A stretch of 64,000 nt of DNA from Kosakonia cowanii JCM 10956 = DSM 18146 (GCF_001975225.1 NZ_CP019445.1:1736001-1800000); one strand, 5' to 3'. Shown: positions 8,726-17,754, numbered from the stretch's first letter. The notes: generated by a model not told the origin, from the letters alone. Made by a program: numbers and translations.

Positions 8726-9559
8726 CTACGAAAGGCGCAGCAGGATCGCACCGGCGGCAATACCGCAGGCGGCGACAACGCGCACGCCCGCCACGCGCTC
8801 TTTGAGCACAAAGCAGGCTAACAGCGCGCCGAAAAGTATCGAGGTTTCGCGCAGCGCAGCCACTACCGCCAGCGGTGCTTGCGTCATCGCCCATAGCGCC
8901 AGGCCGTAGGAGCCGAGCGTACCGATACCGCCCGGCAGCCCTGATTTCCAGTTAGCAACCAGATAACGGGAAACCGCGTGGCGGCGCGCCACCATCGCCC
9001 ATAGCAGCAGGCAGAAACCGTTGAGGAAGAAGGTCCAGAGGGTGTACCCGAGCGCCGTGCCGGAGAGGCGTACGCCGGTGCCATCCACCAGCGTATAGCT
9101 GGCGATAAAACAGGCGTTGAGCAGCGCCAGCCAGATCCCGGTGCGCGACTGGCTGCGCCCGTTAAATGCCATGCCGAGAATCGACAGGCAGATCACCGCA
9201 ATCCCGCTCCACGCCACCGCGCTTAGGGCGTCGCCGAGAAACAGCACACTGACTAACGCTACCAGAAGCGGCGCGGTGCCGCGCATCAGCGGGTAGGTCT
9301 GGCTCATCTCTGAGACCTGGTAGGTTTTGGCGACCAGCACGGTATAAACCACCTGCAGGGCGCAGGAGAGTGCGAGGTAGGGCGCGCTGGCAAGCGCAGG
9401 CTGGGGAGAAAAAGGGAGCAATATCAGCGCAATTAGCGCGGCAAACCCGCTCACGGCGATGGCGGAATAGAGCTTATCGCTGCCCGCTTTGACGATGGCG
9501 TTCCAGCTGGCGTGAAGCAGCGCGGCGAAGAGCAGAATGCAGAAAACCGAAAGCGTCAT
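8726..9559 (-). CDS. EamA/DMT-family transporter
   Basis: A 277-residue protein with about ten hydrophobic helices in two EamA repeats (about 5-130 and 145-275). It is a drug/metabolite transporter superfamily exporter of unknown substrate. The start at 9559 (MTLSVFCILLFAALLHASWN) is chosen because the protein then opens directly with helix 1, as its relatives do, and AGGT lies upstream. A start at 9598 would add 13 residues with no ribosome site. It lies between emrD and tisB, where E. coli has no gene, so it is probably an insertion. A hairpin at 8702-8717 follows the stop. Confidence 0.85.
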   Translation of the reverse strand: MTLSVFCILLFAALLHASWNAIVKAGSDKLYSAIAVSGFAALIALILLPFSPQPALASAPYLALSCALQVVYTVLVAKTYQVSEMSQTYPLMRGTAPLLVALVSVLFLGDALSAVAWSGIAVICLSILGMAFNGRSQSRTGIWLALLNACFIASYTLVDGTGVRLSGTALGYTLWTFFLNGFCLLLWAMVARRHAVSRYLVANWKSGLPGGIGTLGSYGLALWAMTQAPLAVVAALRETSILFGALLACFVLKERVAGVRVVAACGIAAGAILLRLS

Positions 9560-9678
9560 GGCGACCTGCGCACGGGAAATGTCACCAAAATGTAACATGA
9601 CCGGCGCAAGGCGCGCCAGAACGCGAATATTAAAGAGGGGCGGTTGCCCGCCCCCCTTTGGTGCGACTTGAACCTGAG

Positions 9679-9768
9679 TTAACGAACAAACTTCAGGACT
9701 GCTTCAAGTAGTTGCAACAAGGCAACAATGAGTTTCAGGATCAGGATAACCATCTCCGTCTGGCCCAT
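9679..9768 (-). CDS. tisB: TisB, SOS-induced membrane toxin peptide
   Basis: A 29-residue amphipathic helix whose core MVILILKLIVALLQLLEAVLK closely follows E. coli TisB. TisB inserts in the inner membrane, dissipates proton motive force and promotes persistence after DNA damage. The second ATG (9768) is the start: GAGGAG is spaced six bases from it and the length then equals E. coli TisB. Upstream lie the IstR pairing site (9835-9855) and a LexA box (9959-9974). The istR gene is divergent, as in E. coli between emrD and ivbL-ilvB. The gene is too short for most ORF callers. Confidence 0.95.
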   Translation of the reverse strand: MGQTEMVILILKLIVALLQLLEAVLKFVR

Positions 9769-9834
9769 ACGCATCTCCTCAGGTAAAGGAGCACCGGCTG
9801 ACTTACCTTTCCGCTGCCTGTTATCAGCCGTGTT

Positions 9835-9855
9835 GTTGGCGTAACGCAGTGTGCT
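9835..9855 (-). promoter_or_regulatory. IstR-1 pairing site / ribosome standby region of tisAB mRNA
   Basis: The plus-strand 21-mer here matches 20 of 21 bases of the IstR-1 5' end (10071-10091). The tisAB transcript, read from the minus strand, is therefore complementary to IstR-1 over this stretch. In E. coli the same pairing blocks ribosome standby binding and tisB translation. Confidence 0.9.
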
Positions 9856-9944
9856 CTCAAGGGGTTAAGGCGCTGACGGCACCACCCGTTTCAGCCAGGA
9901 CTTAGCGCGCCGTAGTTGCGGCCCCCACACAGATGCGCAACATC

Positions 9945-9950
9945 AGTATA
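9945..9950 (-). promoter_or_regulatory. -10 box of the tisAB promoter
   Basis: TATACT on the minus strand, 5/6 to consensus, just downstream of the LexA box, which would cover the -35 region. Read by eye; the -35 itself is poor. Confidence 0.6.
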
Positions 9951-9958
9951 TGTGAATA

Positions 9959-9974
9959 CTGTATTTATATACAG
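9959..9974 (-). promoter_or_regulatory. LexA box controlling tisAB
   Basis: CTGT-ATTTATAT-ACAG is a full CTGT-N8-ACAG LexA operator with an AT-rich centre. It sits between tisB and istR, as in E. coli. It implies induction of tisB in the SOS response. Confidence 0.93.
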
Positions 9975-10035
9975 TAATTATTGGTTGTTTTTGCGCCATT
10001 GAGCCATACTTAATGCGGATGGTTATGTGTAAAAA

Positions 10036-10064
10036 TTGCGCAACCGGACGATATAGCGTATAGT
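10036..10064 (+). promoter_or_regulatory. Constitutive istR-1 promoter
   Basis: TTGCGC (10036-10041), a 17-bp spacer and TATAGT (10059-10064), with the IstR-1 5' end seven bases downstream. Confidence 0.8.
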
Positions 10065-10070
10065 TCCGCT

Positions 10071-10147
10071 GTTGACGTAACGCAGTGTGCTTGCGGTCAC
10101 CAGCCGCAAAAAGCTGCAAAAAAAACCTCGCTCCGGCGGGGTTTTTT
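10071..10147 (+). ncRNA. istR: IstR-1 antisense antitoxin RNA
   Basis: The sequence follows E. coli IstR-1 from GTTGACGTAA through a central GCGG hairpin to the terminal stem CCTCGCTCCGGCGGGG and a T run (10142-10147), about 77 nt. The first 21 nt are complementary to the tisAB leader. In E. coli a longer LexA-dependent form, IstR-2, starts further upstream; the shared LexA box would allow it here too. Confidence 0.93.
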
Positions 10148-10289
10148 GTTTTCATTTCGGCAATAAGAAATGTGATCAATGGCCCACTTTGCTGCCGGTG
10201 CGTAAAAAGCAGTTGTCGGCGAATGATTCCTGTGTTTGTATAAATCTCGTTAATGACATAAAAATTGTTCACACAACAACAGGTCCCCC

Positions 10290-10388
10290 ATGAACGCTGC
10301 CACTAAACCGATGAACCTACTAAAAACCGCGCACAACGCCGCGGTGGTCGTCGTGCGTGTGGTGGTGGTCGTCGGCAATGCGCCGTAG
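10290..10388 (+). CDS. ivbL: ilvBN operon leader peptide IvbL
   Basis: A 32-residue leader whose second half, AAVVVVRVVVVVGNAP, is identical to E. coli IvbL. The runs of valine codons, together with the CTA leucine codons at 11-12, sense charged Val and Leu tRNA. When these are scarce the ribosome stalls and the downstream attenuator does not form, so ilvBN is transcribed. ACAGG at 10279-10283 is the probable ribosome site. A TGTGATCAATGG half-site near 10171 may bind CRP, which controls this operon in E. coli. Confidence 0.97.
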   Translation: MNAATKPMNLLKTAHNAAVVVVRVVVVVGNAP

Positions 10389-10411
10389 GGTCCGGAACAA
10401 CACACGATTCC

Positions 10412-10450
10412 AAAACCCCGCCGGCGCAAACCGGGCGGGGTTTCTTGTTT
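10412..10450 (+). terminator. ilvBN attenuator terminator
   Basis: The stem CCCCGCC/GGCGGGG (within 10416-10440) is followed by TTTCTTGTTTT, between the leader peptide and ilvB. It is the expected site of Val/Leu-dependent attenuation. Confidence 0.9.
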
Positions 10451-10493
10451 TATCTCTCCCGGAAAGTCGGCCCAGAATAAGAAGGACTGGAGC

Positions 10494-12182
10494 ATGGCAA
10501 GTTCGGAAAGCACTCCTCAATCCACGCGCTACACCGGCGCGCAGCTGATTGTTCATTTACTGGAACGACAGGGCATCACCACCGTTACCGGCATTCCGGG
10601 TGGCACCGTGCTGCCGCTGTACGATGCCCTGAGCCAAAGCACGCAGATTCGCCACGTGCTGGCCCGCCACGAACAGGGTGCCGGTTTTATCGCCCAGGGA
10701 ATGGCACGCACGCAGGGAAAACCGGCGGTCTGTCTCGCCTGTAGCGGGCCGGGTGCGACCAATCTGGTTACCGCCATTGCCGACGCGCGCCTCGACTCCA
10801 TCCCGCTGGTCTGCATTACCGGCCAGGTGCCCGCTTCAATGATCGGCACCGACGCGTTTCAGGAAGTGGACACTTACGGCATCTCTATCCCCATCACTAA
10901 ACACAACTATCTGGTCCGCGACATTGCCGAACTGCCGCAGGTTATCAGCGATGCGTTTCGCATTGCGCAGTCCGGCCGTCCAGGCCCGGTGTGGATAGAT
11001 ATTCCTAAAGATGTGCAGACTGCGGAAATCACCTTAAGCGAGCTGCCAGAACCGGGCATTAAAGCACCGGCTCCGGCGTGGAATGCGCAGGATGTGCGCG
11101 CTGCAGCGGAGATGATCAATGCCGCGCAGCGCCCGGTGCTCTACCTGGGCGGCGGGGTGATCAATGCGCCGCAGCAAATTCGCCTGCTGGCGGAGAAAGC
11201 CAGCCTGCCGACTACCATGACGCTGATGGCGCTCGGCATGCTGCCGAAGCACCACCCGCTCTCCCTCGGCATGCTCGGTATGCACGGTGCGCGCAGCACT
11301 AACTTTATTCTGCAAGAGGCGGATCTGCTGATTGTGCTGGGTGCGCGTTTTGATGACCGGGCGATTGGCAAGACCGAGCAGTTCTGCCCGAATGCGAAGA
11401 TTATTCATGTCGATATCGACCGCGCCGAGCTGGGGAAAGTGAAGCAGGCGCATGTCGCGATCCAGGGCGATGTCGGCGAAGTATTGGACGTATTGATCCC
11501 GCAGATTGAGGCGAGCGCGCGCCACGCCTGGCGCAACACCGTCGAACAGCTGCAAGCGGAGTTCCCCTCCTCCATTGCGCAGAACAGCGATCCCTTAAGC
11601 CACTACGGGCTGATTAACGCGGTGGCAGCCTGCGTTGATGATGAGGCGATTATCACCACCGACGTCGGGCAGCATCAGATGTGGACGGCGCAGGCTTATC
11701 CGTTCAATCGACCGCGCCAGTGGCTCACCTCCGGCGGCCTCGGTACCATGGGCTTTGGCCTGCCGACGGCGATCGGCGCGGCGCTGGCGAACCCGGAGCG
11801 GAAGGTGATCTGCTTCTCCGGCGACGGCAGCCTGATGATGAATATTCAGGAGATGGCGACGGCGGCGGAAAACAATCTCGATGTCAAAATCATCCTGATG
11901 AATAACGAGGCGCTGGGGCTGGTGCATCAGCAGCAGAGCCTGTTCTACAAATCCGGCGTCTTTGCCGCGACCTATCCGGGCATGGTTAACTTTGTGCAGA
12001 TTGCCGCCGGGTTTGGCCTGCATACCTGCGATTTAAACGCCGTCGCCGATCCGCAGGCCGCGTTGCAGGAGATTATTGACCGCCCAGGACCTGCGCTGGT
12101 GCATGTGCGCATCGATCCGCAACAGAAAGTCTACCCGATGGTGCCGCCGGGCGCGGCGAATACAGAAATGGTGGGGGAATAA
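10494..12182 (+). CDS. ilvB: Acetolactate synthase I large subunit IlvB
   Basis: The 562-residue catalytic subunit of acetohydroxyacid synthase I has the same length as in E. coli. It condenses pyruvate with pyruvate or 2-ketobutyrate in valine, leucine and isoleucine synthesis, using thiamine diphosphate, Mg2+ and FAD. The catalytic Glu60 lies in ARHEQGAGF. The cofactor motif GDGS...NN runs from about residue 442. The FAD domain occupies the middle third. The start has AAGGA upstream. It is followed after 3 bp by ilvN, and expression is set by the ivbL attenuator. Confidence 0.98.
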   Translation: MASSESTPQSTRYTGAQLIVHLLERQGITTVTGIPGGTVLPLYDALSQSTQIRHVLARHEQGAGFIAQGMARTQGKPAVCLACSGPGATNLVTAIADARLDSIPLVCITGQVPASMIGTDAFQEVDTYGISIPITKHNYLVRDIAELPQVISDAFRIAQSGRPGPVWIDIPKDVQTAEITLSELPEPGIKAPAPAWNAQDVRAAAEMINAAQRPVLYLGGGVINAPQQIRLLAEKASLPTTMTLMALGMLPKHHPLSLGMLGMHGARSTNFILQEADLLIVLGARFDDRAIGKTEQFCPNAKIIHVDIDRAELGKVKQAHVAIQGDVGEVLDVLIPQIEASARHAWRNTVEQLQAEFPSSIAQNSDPLSHYGLINAVAACVDDEAIITTDVGQHQMWTAQAYPFNRPRQWLTSGGLGTMGFGLPTAIGAALANPERKVICFSGDGSLMMNIQEMATAAENNLDVKIILMNNEALGLVHQQQSLFYKSGVFAATYPGMVNFVQIAAGFGLHTCDLNAVADPQAALQEIIDRPGPALVHVRIDPQQKVYPMVPPGAANTEMVGE

Positions 12183-12185
12183 GCC

Positions 12186-12470
12186 ATGCAGAGCACTGAT
12201 AACGTCATTCTTGAACTCACCGTGCGTAACCACCCGGGCGTAATGACCCACGTCTGCGGGCTATTTGCCCGGCGGGCATTCAACGTGGAGGGCATTCTCT
12301 GCCTGCCGCTCCAAAACGGCGAGCAGAGCCGCATCTGGCTCCAGGTCGCCAACGATCAGCGGCTGGAGCAGATGATAAGCCAGATCGACAAGCTGGAAGA
12401 TGTGGTGCAGATCATCCGTCACCAGAGCGATCCCGGCGTGTTCAATAAGCTGGGGCTCTTTTTTGAGTAA
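12186..12470 (+). CDS. ilvN: Acetolactate synthase I regulatory subunit IlvN
   Basis: A 94-residue ACT-domain subunit (E. coli 96) that binds valine and activates IlvB, giving feedback inhibition of isozyme I. The ACT fold covers about residues 9-80, opening with [23 protein letters not shown] as in E. coli. The ATG lies 3 bp after the ilvB stop, so the subunits are translationally coupled. In E. coli uhpA follows. Here the uhp genes are missing and a minus-strand gene pair converges on ilvN. Confidence 0.98.
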   Translation: MQSTDNVILELTVRNHPGVMTHVCGLFARRAFNVEGILCLPLQNGEQSRIWLQVANDQRLEQMISQIDKLEDVVQIIRHQSDPGVFNKLGLFFE

Positions 12471-12484
12471 GCGCTAAAGCGGCA

Positions 12485-12504
12485 CGCCGCCCGTTAAGGC
12501 GGCG
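12485..12504. terminator. GC-rich hairpin between ilvN and the convergent small gene
   Basis: CGCCGCC pairs with GGCGGCG around a 6-nt loop. There is no adjacent U tract on the plus strand, so this is only a possible terminator for ilvBN. Confidence 0.4.
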
Positions 12505-12513
12505 CGCTACGCC

Positions 12514-12624
12514 CTATTTTTTGCGCGGCAGCGGAGTGCTGAGGTAGTAGCGCGACTTCTTATTGGTTCTCACGCCGACGACCACAAGTACTACGATGAA
12601 CAGGATATAACCGATATAAGACAT
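12514..12624 (-). CDS. 36-residue single-helix membrane protein
   Basis: A small gene below usual length limits. The peptide starts MSYIGYILFIVVLVVVGVR, a membrane helix at about residues 3-18, and ends in a basic tail TNKKSRYYLSTPLPRKK. That suggests an N-out/C-in or peripheral cytoplasmic tail. Its ATG overlaps the stop of the large upstream gene as TAATG, so translation is probably coupled. A GGATGAG stretch just upstream can serve as ribosome site. I do not recognise the family. It resembles the short helix proteins that attach to or regulate larger partners. Confidence 0.7.
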   Translation of the reverse strand: MSYIGYILFIVVLVVVGVRTNKKSRYYLSTPLPRKK

Positions 12625-14657
12625 TACTCATCCTCCAGTACGCCAAGCTTGCCCAGTAATTCTACTTGCCACTCGGGTGCCCGCTTCTTATCGCGCTTCG
12701 CCAGGAAGCGAACCACTAAAAAGTTGACGTAGCGCGATTCGAAGAACTGCTGCATTTTTTGGTAGTGCTCGTCCGGCCAAAGCTCGATGGCGTAGTTGAT
12801 CCAGCGGATAAACAGCCAGACATTTTTACGCATACCGCCGCGTTGATTCAGCACGCCAAACGCGTAGAGATAGGCGATATAGGCCAGCTTCTCCTCTTCA
12901 ACACGCGACTCAAGCAGCACCTCCGCACACACTTTTTCCACCGCCAGCCGCTGATGCTCCACATCGCGCGACCAGAAGAGCGCACAGGCATAATCATAAT
13001 GCGCCAGCGCGTGGCCTCTGCGGGTCGCTTCTTCTAACAGCTTCAGGCGCTCGGGCTGGGCCTCTCTTCCGTGCTGCGCTTCCAGAATGCGGCTTTTGCG
13101 GAACAGTGCTTCCGGCGAGCGGTTCTGGCAGGCGCGATCAAGCGCTACGGCCGCCGACTCTGCGGATGGCGTAATCAGCAAATTGGTCGCGGCAACCGGT
13201 GCCAGGCCACTATGGATGTCGCTTAACAGCAGCAGGGCGGGGATCACGTCATGTTCGGCGAGCAGCGTTAAAAAGCCCTGCGCCTGCGCTTTCTGCTGGA
13301 AGAAGCAGAGACGGTTGAGCAGCACGTTGAGCTTGTCCGGCCCGATGCGATCGTCCGTCTGCTTCAGGCGCGCAAGCCACGGCTCTGCCGGGCCAGGAAG
13401 ATGAACACCCTCCAGCGTCTGCAAACGCAGATAGGCGCTCAGCAGCAGTTCGGCGTCGTTTTCGCAGCGCGCGCCGGTCAGCGCGATATAGCGCGGGAAG
13501 AGCCCCTTCTCATCTTGCAGCGCGTACTCTTTATGGCACAGCACCGACAGCAGCCAGAAGAGCAATGCCCCTTCCTGGGCAAACAGCAGCCGGACTGAGC
13601 CGTGGTTGAGCATAAACTCAATGCTCTCATAAATGCGCCGCGCGAAGAGCGGGCTATGGGCGTAGAAGGTGTAATCGTCGTCCAGCAGGAAGTGGACGTA
13701 GGTGTCCAGGCAGGTGAGGTGCAGCGCCGCCTTATCTTCCGGCTCCATCGGCAGGGCCAGCATCTGCTGGAACTCTTCATCGAACGCGCCGATCGCTTTG
13801 CCGCTGTGCTTATCGGGCCAGTGCTCGGGGTTGCCGAGCTTATCCAGCCACTTCACGCTGTAGAGTTTGTTGCGCTTAAGGTCCGGCAGCACGGTGCAGT
13901 AGTTGCTGGCTAAAAAGTTGTCGATGGCGACATGCTCATCATCGCCGTACCAGCGCGGGTAGAGGTAATAGATAAACTGCTCGCGCACCGGCATGCTTTG
14001 CGGGTCGCACTCCAGCGCGCGGTTGAGCCAGTAAAGCGGCGGCATCTCCGCTTCCTGCTCATCGGCCACGGGCAGACCGGTGTAAATTGGCTCACTGGAG
14101 AGCGGTAAACCGCCTTTTTCGCGGGCAAAGGCCAGCGCCGCGTCTGAATAAGCGCTCAGATCGAGCACTATCGGCTGATGCGGCTCCTCGAACCACGCGG
14201 GTTGGTTAAAGTGCCCGCTCGCCGTTAGCAGTAGGTAATAGAGATAAGGCGTCTGGTTATTCAGGGAGATCGCCTTCGCCGCCCAGTAAAAGAGCAGATC
14301 GCTGCTGATGCGGGCGCGGCTCCACTGGGTGGCCGTCACCCGGTCAGCGTAGTGGCCGCCGCGCGCGTCGCCGGCGATGTTAAGCCAGCGCTGAGCCAGC
14401 ATCGCACAGGGGTAATGGGCCTGCGGCTGCTGCTGATGCCAGGCGGTCAGCAGTTCGACGATCTTCTCTTCGCTATACAACTGCGGGGTAAAGAGAAAGG
14501 TGTACTGGCTGATGATGGGAAAAAATGCATCATCGCGATCCTGCTGCCAGCGCGCCTCGGCGGCCGCATAGTAGCGAGTAAGGGCTTCAAACTCCCCGGC
14601 GTGCATCAAATCGCGCAACTGCTGGCGGACAGAAAAAATCTCATCCAGTGAAATCAT
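12624..14657 (-). CDS. Large repeat-type protein, possibly DUF4034, unknown function
   Basis: A 677-residue soluble protein without signal peptide or membrane helix. It is rich in helical segments with the A-x4-A/W-Y pattern of TPR/Sel1 solenoids. DYACALFWSRD and YIAYLYAFGVLNQRGG near residues 550-610 look Sel1-like. The N-terminal half resembles DUF4034-type enterobacterial proteins, but this is from memory and uncertain. It occupies the uhpTCBA position of E. coli. It ends in a TAATG overlap with the small membrane-protein gene, so the two probably act together. No catalytic motif was found. Confidence 0.75.
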   Translation of the reverse strand: MISLDEIFSVRQQLRDLMHAGEFEALTRYYAAAEARWQQDRDDAFFPIISQYTFLFTPQLYSEEKIVELLTAWHQQQPQAHYPCAMLAQRWLNIAGDARGGHYADRVTATQWSRARISSDLLFYWAAKAISLNNQTPYLYYLLLTASGHFNQPAWFEEPHQPIVLDLSAYSDAALAFAREKGGLPLSSEPIYTGLPVADEQEAEMPPLYWLNRALECDPQSMPVREQFIYYLYPRWYGDDEHVAIDNFLASNYCTVLPDLKRNKLYSVKWLDKLGNPEHWPDKHSGKAIGAFDEEFQQMLALPMEPEDKAALHLTCLDTYVHFLLDDDYTFYAHSPLFARRIYESIEFMLNHGSVRLLFAQEGALLFWLLSVLCHKEYALQDEKGLFPRYIALTGARCENDAELLLSAYLRLQTLEGVHLPGPAEPWLARLKQTDDRIGPDKLNVLLNRLCFFQQKAQAQGFLTLLAEHDVIPALLLLSDIHSGLAPVAATNLLITPSAESAAVALDRACQNRSPEALFRKSRILEAQHGREAQPERLKLLEEATRRGHALAHYDYACALFWSRDVEHQRLAVEKVCAEVLLESRVEEEKLAYIAYLYAFGVLNQRGGMRKNVWLFIRWINYAIELWPDEHYQKMQQFFESRYVNFLVVRFLAKRDKKRAPEWQVELLGKLGVLEDE

Positions 14658-14814
14658 GGTGCCTCATAAGGGAGATGTGAAAAAAATGTTGCCCATTGTC
14701 CCGAAAAAAGCCGGCAAGAACAAACCCCTGATTTAGGTGTTTGAGCGCACTTAGCGCTGTTAGTCGACGCCGCTTTGCCCGTATGATGAGCCTCTTTTCG
14801 CTGCGGGAGAACGT

Positions 14815-15267
14815 ATGATCTGGTTGATGTTGGCCACGCTGGTGGTGGTCTTTGTGATTGGTTTTCGGGTGTTAACCTCCGATTCCCGCCGTGCGATCCG
14901 CCGTCTTACCGACCGGCTTAATATTCAACCCGTGCCGGTGGAGTCGATGATTGATCAGATGGGCAAAACTGCGGGCAATGAATTTCTGCGCTATTTAGCG
15001 CGTCCCGATGAAGCGCACCTGCAAAACGCGGCGCAACTGCTGCTGATCTGGCAAGTGGCGATTGTCGATAGCGGCGAGCAAAATTTTCACTACTGGCACC
15101 GGCTGATGCAGAAAGCGCGGCTTGCGGCACCGATCACCGATGCGCAATTACGCCTGGCGCTCGGCTTTCTGCGTGAAATCGATCCGGATAAAGCCGAACT
15201 GAGCAATTTCCAGATGCGCTACAACGCGCTTTTCGCACCGGAAGAGGGCGTCTATTGGCTGCACTGA
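14815..15267 (+). CDS. yicN: YicN, DUF1198 protein
   Basis: A 150-residue protein with one N-terminal membrane helix (residues 2-19) and a cytoplasmic-type helical domain. It carries the conserved block PVPVESMIDQMGKTAG (about 39-54) of E. coli YicN, a DUF1198 protein of unknown role. GCGGGAGAACGT precedes the ATG. It lies upstream of nepI in the same direction, as in E. coli, and the 96-bp gap holds a plausible nepI promoter. Confidence 0.93.
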   Translation: MIWLMLATLVVVFVIGFRVLTSDSRRAIRRLTDRLNIQPVPVESMIDQMGKTAGNEFLRYLARPDEAHLQNAAQLLLIWQVAIVDSGEQNFHYWHRLMQKARLAAPITDAQLRLALGFLREIDPDKAELSNFQMRYNALFAPEEGVYWLH

Positions 15268-15363
15268 TAGCGATGCTGAAGAGTTGCCGAATTGTTAATT
15301 GCGTCACACTTTATGAATGTTACACTGCGCGACTTTCACGTTTAACAATTAAGCAGGTAATCA

Positions 15364-16548
15364 ATGAGTGAGCAAAGTATGGCGCAATCTTCAGCCGATC
15401 CGGTCACGCGGCCGAACTGGTCCGCCGTTTTCGCCGTGGCCTTCTGTGTAGCATGCTTGATCACCGTTGAGTTTCTGCCGGTCAGCCTGCTGACGCCGAT
15501 GGCGCTGGACCTGGGCGTCTCCGAAGGGCTTGCCGGGCAAACCGTCACCGTGACCGCTTTTGTGGCGATGTTCGCCAGCCTGTTTATTACCAGCATTATT
15601 CGCACCACCGACCGCCGCTATGTGGTGTTCGCCTTTGCGCTGCTGCTGACCCTCTCCTGCCTGCTGGTCTCGTTTGCCACCAGTTTTACCCTGCTGTTAG
15701 TCGGGCGTGCCTGCCTCGGGCTGGCGCTTGGCGGCTTCTGGGCGATGTCCGCCTCGCTGACCATGCGTTTAGTGCCGATGCGCACGGTGCCGAAAGCGCT
15801 GTCGGTCATCTTTGGCGCGGTGTCGATTGCGCTGGTGATTGCCGCGCCGCTGGGCAGTTTTCTTGGCGGGATTATCGGCTGGCGTAACGTCTTTAACGGC
15901 GCAGCGCTGATGGGCGTGGCCTGCATTATCTGGGTGTGGATGGCGCTGCCGTCGCTGCCAGGCCAGACCGAGCAGCATCAGAATATGTTTGGCCTGCTGA
16001 AACGCCCCGGCGTTGCGGCGGGAATGCTGGCGATTTTCATGGTCTTCGCTGGCCAGTTCTCCTTCTTCACCTACATTCGCCCGGTCTATACGACCCTTGC
16101 CGGTTTCAGCGTCGATGGGCTGACGCTGGTGCTGCTCAGTTTTGGTATCGCCAGTTTCGTCGGCACCTCATTCTCGTCGGTGGTGATGAAGCGCTCGGTA
16201 AAAATGACGTTGGCCCTTGCGCCGCTGACGCTGGCGATAAGCGCGCTGGTGCTGATTTTGTGGGGCAGCGATAAAGTGGTGGCGGCGGGGATCGCCATTG
16301 TCTGGGGGCTGGGCTTCGCCCTGATTCCGGTGGGCTGGTCAACGTGGATCACCCGTACCCTTGCCGACCAGGCGGAGAAAGCCGGTTCAATTCAGGTGGC
16401 GGTTATTCAATTGGCGAATACCTGCGGCGCGGCGATTGGCGGCTTCGCCCTCGATCATTACGGCCTGCTCTCGCCGTTGATGCTCTCCGGCGGCCTGATG
16501 CTGCTCACCGCGCTGCTGGTGGCAGCAAAAGTGAAGGTCAGAGCCTAA
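15364..16548 (+). CDS. nepI: Purine ribonucleoside exporter NepI
   Basis: A 394-residue, 12-helix MFS protein of the DHA1 group, close to E. coli NepI (YicM), which exports inosine, guanosine and 6-mercaptopurine by proton antiport. [27 protein letters not shown] near residues 18-44 and the [25 protein letters not shown] segment (about 117-140) are characteristic. An AAGCAGG ribosome site precedes the start. The gene is followed by a REP array and the convergent yicL. nlpA and yicS, which lie in this interval in E. coli, are absent. Confidence 0.95.
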   Translation: MSEQSMAQSSADPVTRPNWSAVFAVAFCVACLITVEFLPVSLLTPMALDLGVSEGLAGQTVTVTAFVAMFASLFITSIIRTTDRRYVVFAFALLLTLSCLLVSFATSFTLLLVGRACLGLALGGFWAMSASLTMRLVPMRTVPKALSVIFGAVSIALVIAAPLGSFLGGIIGWRNVFNGAALMGVACIIWVWMALPSLPGQTEQHQNMFGLLKRPGVAAGMLAIFMVFAGQFSFFTYIRPVYTTLAGFSVDGLTLVLLSFGIASFVGTSFSSVVMKRSVKMTLALAPLTLAISALVLILWGSDKVVAAGIAIVWGLGFALIPVGWSTWITRTLADQAEKAGSIQVAVIQLANTCGAAIGGFALDHYGLLSPLMLSGGLMLLTALLVAAKVKVRA

Positions 16549-16558
16549 ATCTCAAAAT

Positions 16559-16780
16559 GCCGGGTGGCGCTGCGCTTACCCGGCCTACAATTCGCGCAGG
16601 CCCGATAAGGCGCAGCCGCCATCGTGCTTTATGCCGGGTGGCGCTCTGCTTACCCGGCCTACAATTCGCGTAGGCCCGATAAGGCGTAGCCGCCATCGGG
16701 CAATGTGCCGGGAGGCGCTCCGCTTACCCGGCCAACAATTCGCGTAGGCCCGATAAGGCGCAGCCGCCATCGGGCAATGT
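16559..16780. repeat. Tandem REP/BIME array, three 74-bp units
   Basis: Three nearly identical 74-bp units begin at 16559, 16633 and 16707, with a partial fourth at 16781. Each holds two opposite REP palindromes (GCCGGGTGGCGC...TTACCCGGCC and GGCCCGATAAGGCGCAGCCGCC). It lies between convergent nepI and yicL and may act as a transcription barrier or a gyrase/IHF target, as known for BIMEs. Confidence 0.95.
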
Positions 16781-16791
16781 GCCGATATTGG

Positions 16792-17694
16792 TTATGCGGC
16801 GCGCACCTTGCGGCGTGAATCCAGCGCGATGAGCAACACCGATGAGACAATCAACAGCGTGCCGAGCCAGTCCGGCAATGTGAACACCACCCCGAGCAGC
16901 GCCACCGAAAGCAGGGCGCTACTGAGCGGTTCGGCGCAGCTTAAGATGCTCGCTTTCGAGCCGCCAATCATCTGCGCGCCCTTCAAATAGAGGCTAAAAG
17001 TCACCGCCGTACCAATCACCACCAGGTAGAAAAAGGCCATCAACAGCGCGCCGTCGATGACAAAATCACTCCCCTGCCCGGCATAGAACGGCGTCAGCAT
17101 TAACCCCGCCAGCAACATACTCCAGCCGACAATCGGCAGCGTGCCGTAACGGGCAATCAGCGCCGAAGGGTACGTGGTGTAAAACGCGGCAGAAAAGGCG
17201 GAAATAATCCCCCACACCAGCGCGCCGGAGGAGATGGAGAGCGAGGTAAGATTACCGTGCGTCACCAGCAGGAAGGTGCCGATTAACGAGGTCATGATCG
17301 CCGCTGAGACCAGCAGCGTCGGGCGCGCTTTGCGTACCAGCGCAAACCACGCGACGATAATCGTCGGCGAGAGGAATTGCAGCACCGTGGCGGTGGCGGC
17401 GTTTGATTTCTCGATGGTCACCAGGAAGCTCAGCTGCACCACCATCGCGCCAAACAGCGAGAAGAAGAGCAGGCTCAGCGCGTCTTTACGGTTTTTCAGA
17501 ATGGTAAAAATCTTGTCGCCGTGGACAAACGACAGCGTAAGCAGGATCACGCCGGTAAACAGCAGACGCGTCATGGTCAGCCACTGCGCAGAGATGGCGC
17601 TCTTCTCCATAATAAACTGCGCACATACGCCGGAACTGCCCCACAGCACTGCCGCTGCGAGCACGCAGAGCATCCCTTTTTTCGTCGAACTCAT
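16792..17694 (-). CDS. yicL: YicL, DMT-family carboxylate/amine exporter
   Basis: A 300-residue, ten-helix EamA transporter matching E. coli YicL (307 residues). The N-terminus [23 protein letters not shown] and the segment [23 protein letters not shown] (about 97-120) are near-identical. The substrate is unproven. It ends in the REP array. In E. coli setC and selC follow on this side; here about 31 kb of other genes separate yicL from selC, so yicL marks the left edge of the variable block. Confidence 0.92.
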   Translation of the reverse strand: MSSTKKGMLCVLAAAVLWGSSGVCAQFIMEKSAISAQWLTMTRLLFTGVILLTLSFVHGDKIFTILKNRKDALSLLFFSLFGAMVVQLSFLVTIEKSNAATATVLQFLSPTIIVAWFALVRKARPTLLVSAAIMTSLIGTFLLVTHGNLTSLSISSGALVWGIISAFSAAFYTTYPSALIARYGTLPIVGWSMLLAGLMLTPFYAGQGSDFVIDGALLMAFFYLVVIGTAVTFSLYLKGAQMIGGSKASILSCAEPLSSALLSVALLGVVFTLPDWLGTLLIVSSVLLIALDSRRKVRAA

Positions 17695-17754
17695 CGCTAA
17701 CCCGTTGATAACTTATTAACAGGTTAAGAAGCATAACACAGGGCCAGGCAGGAA

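Noticed and set aside
14686..14736. 16-codon ATG frame before yicN
   Set aside because: No suitable ribosome site and no recognisable features.
16559..16784. Possible CRISPR array
   Set aside because: The whole 74-bp period is repeated, with no unique spacers, and each unit is two REP palindromes.
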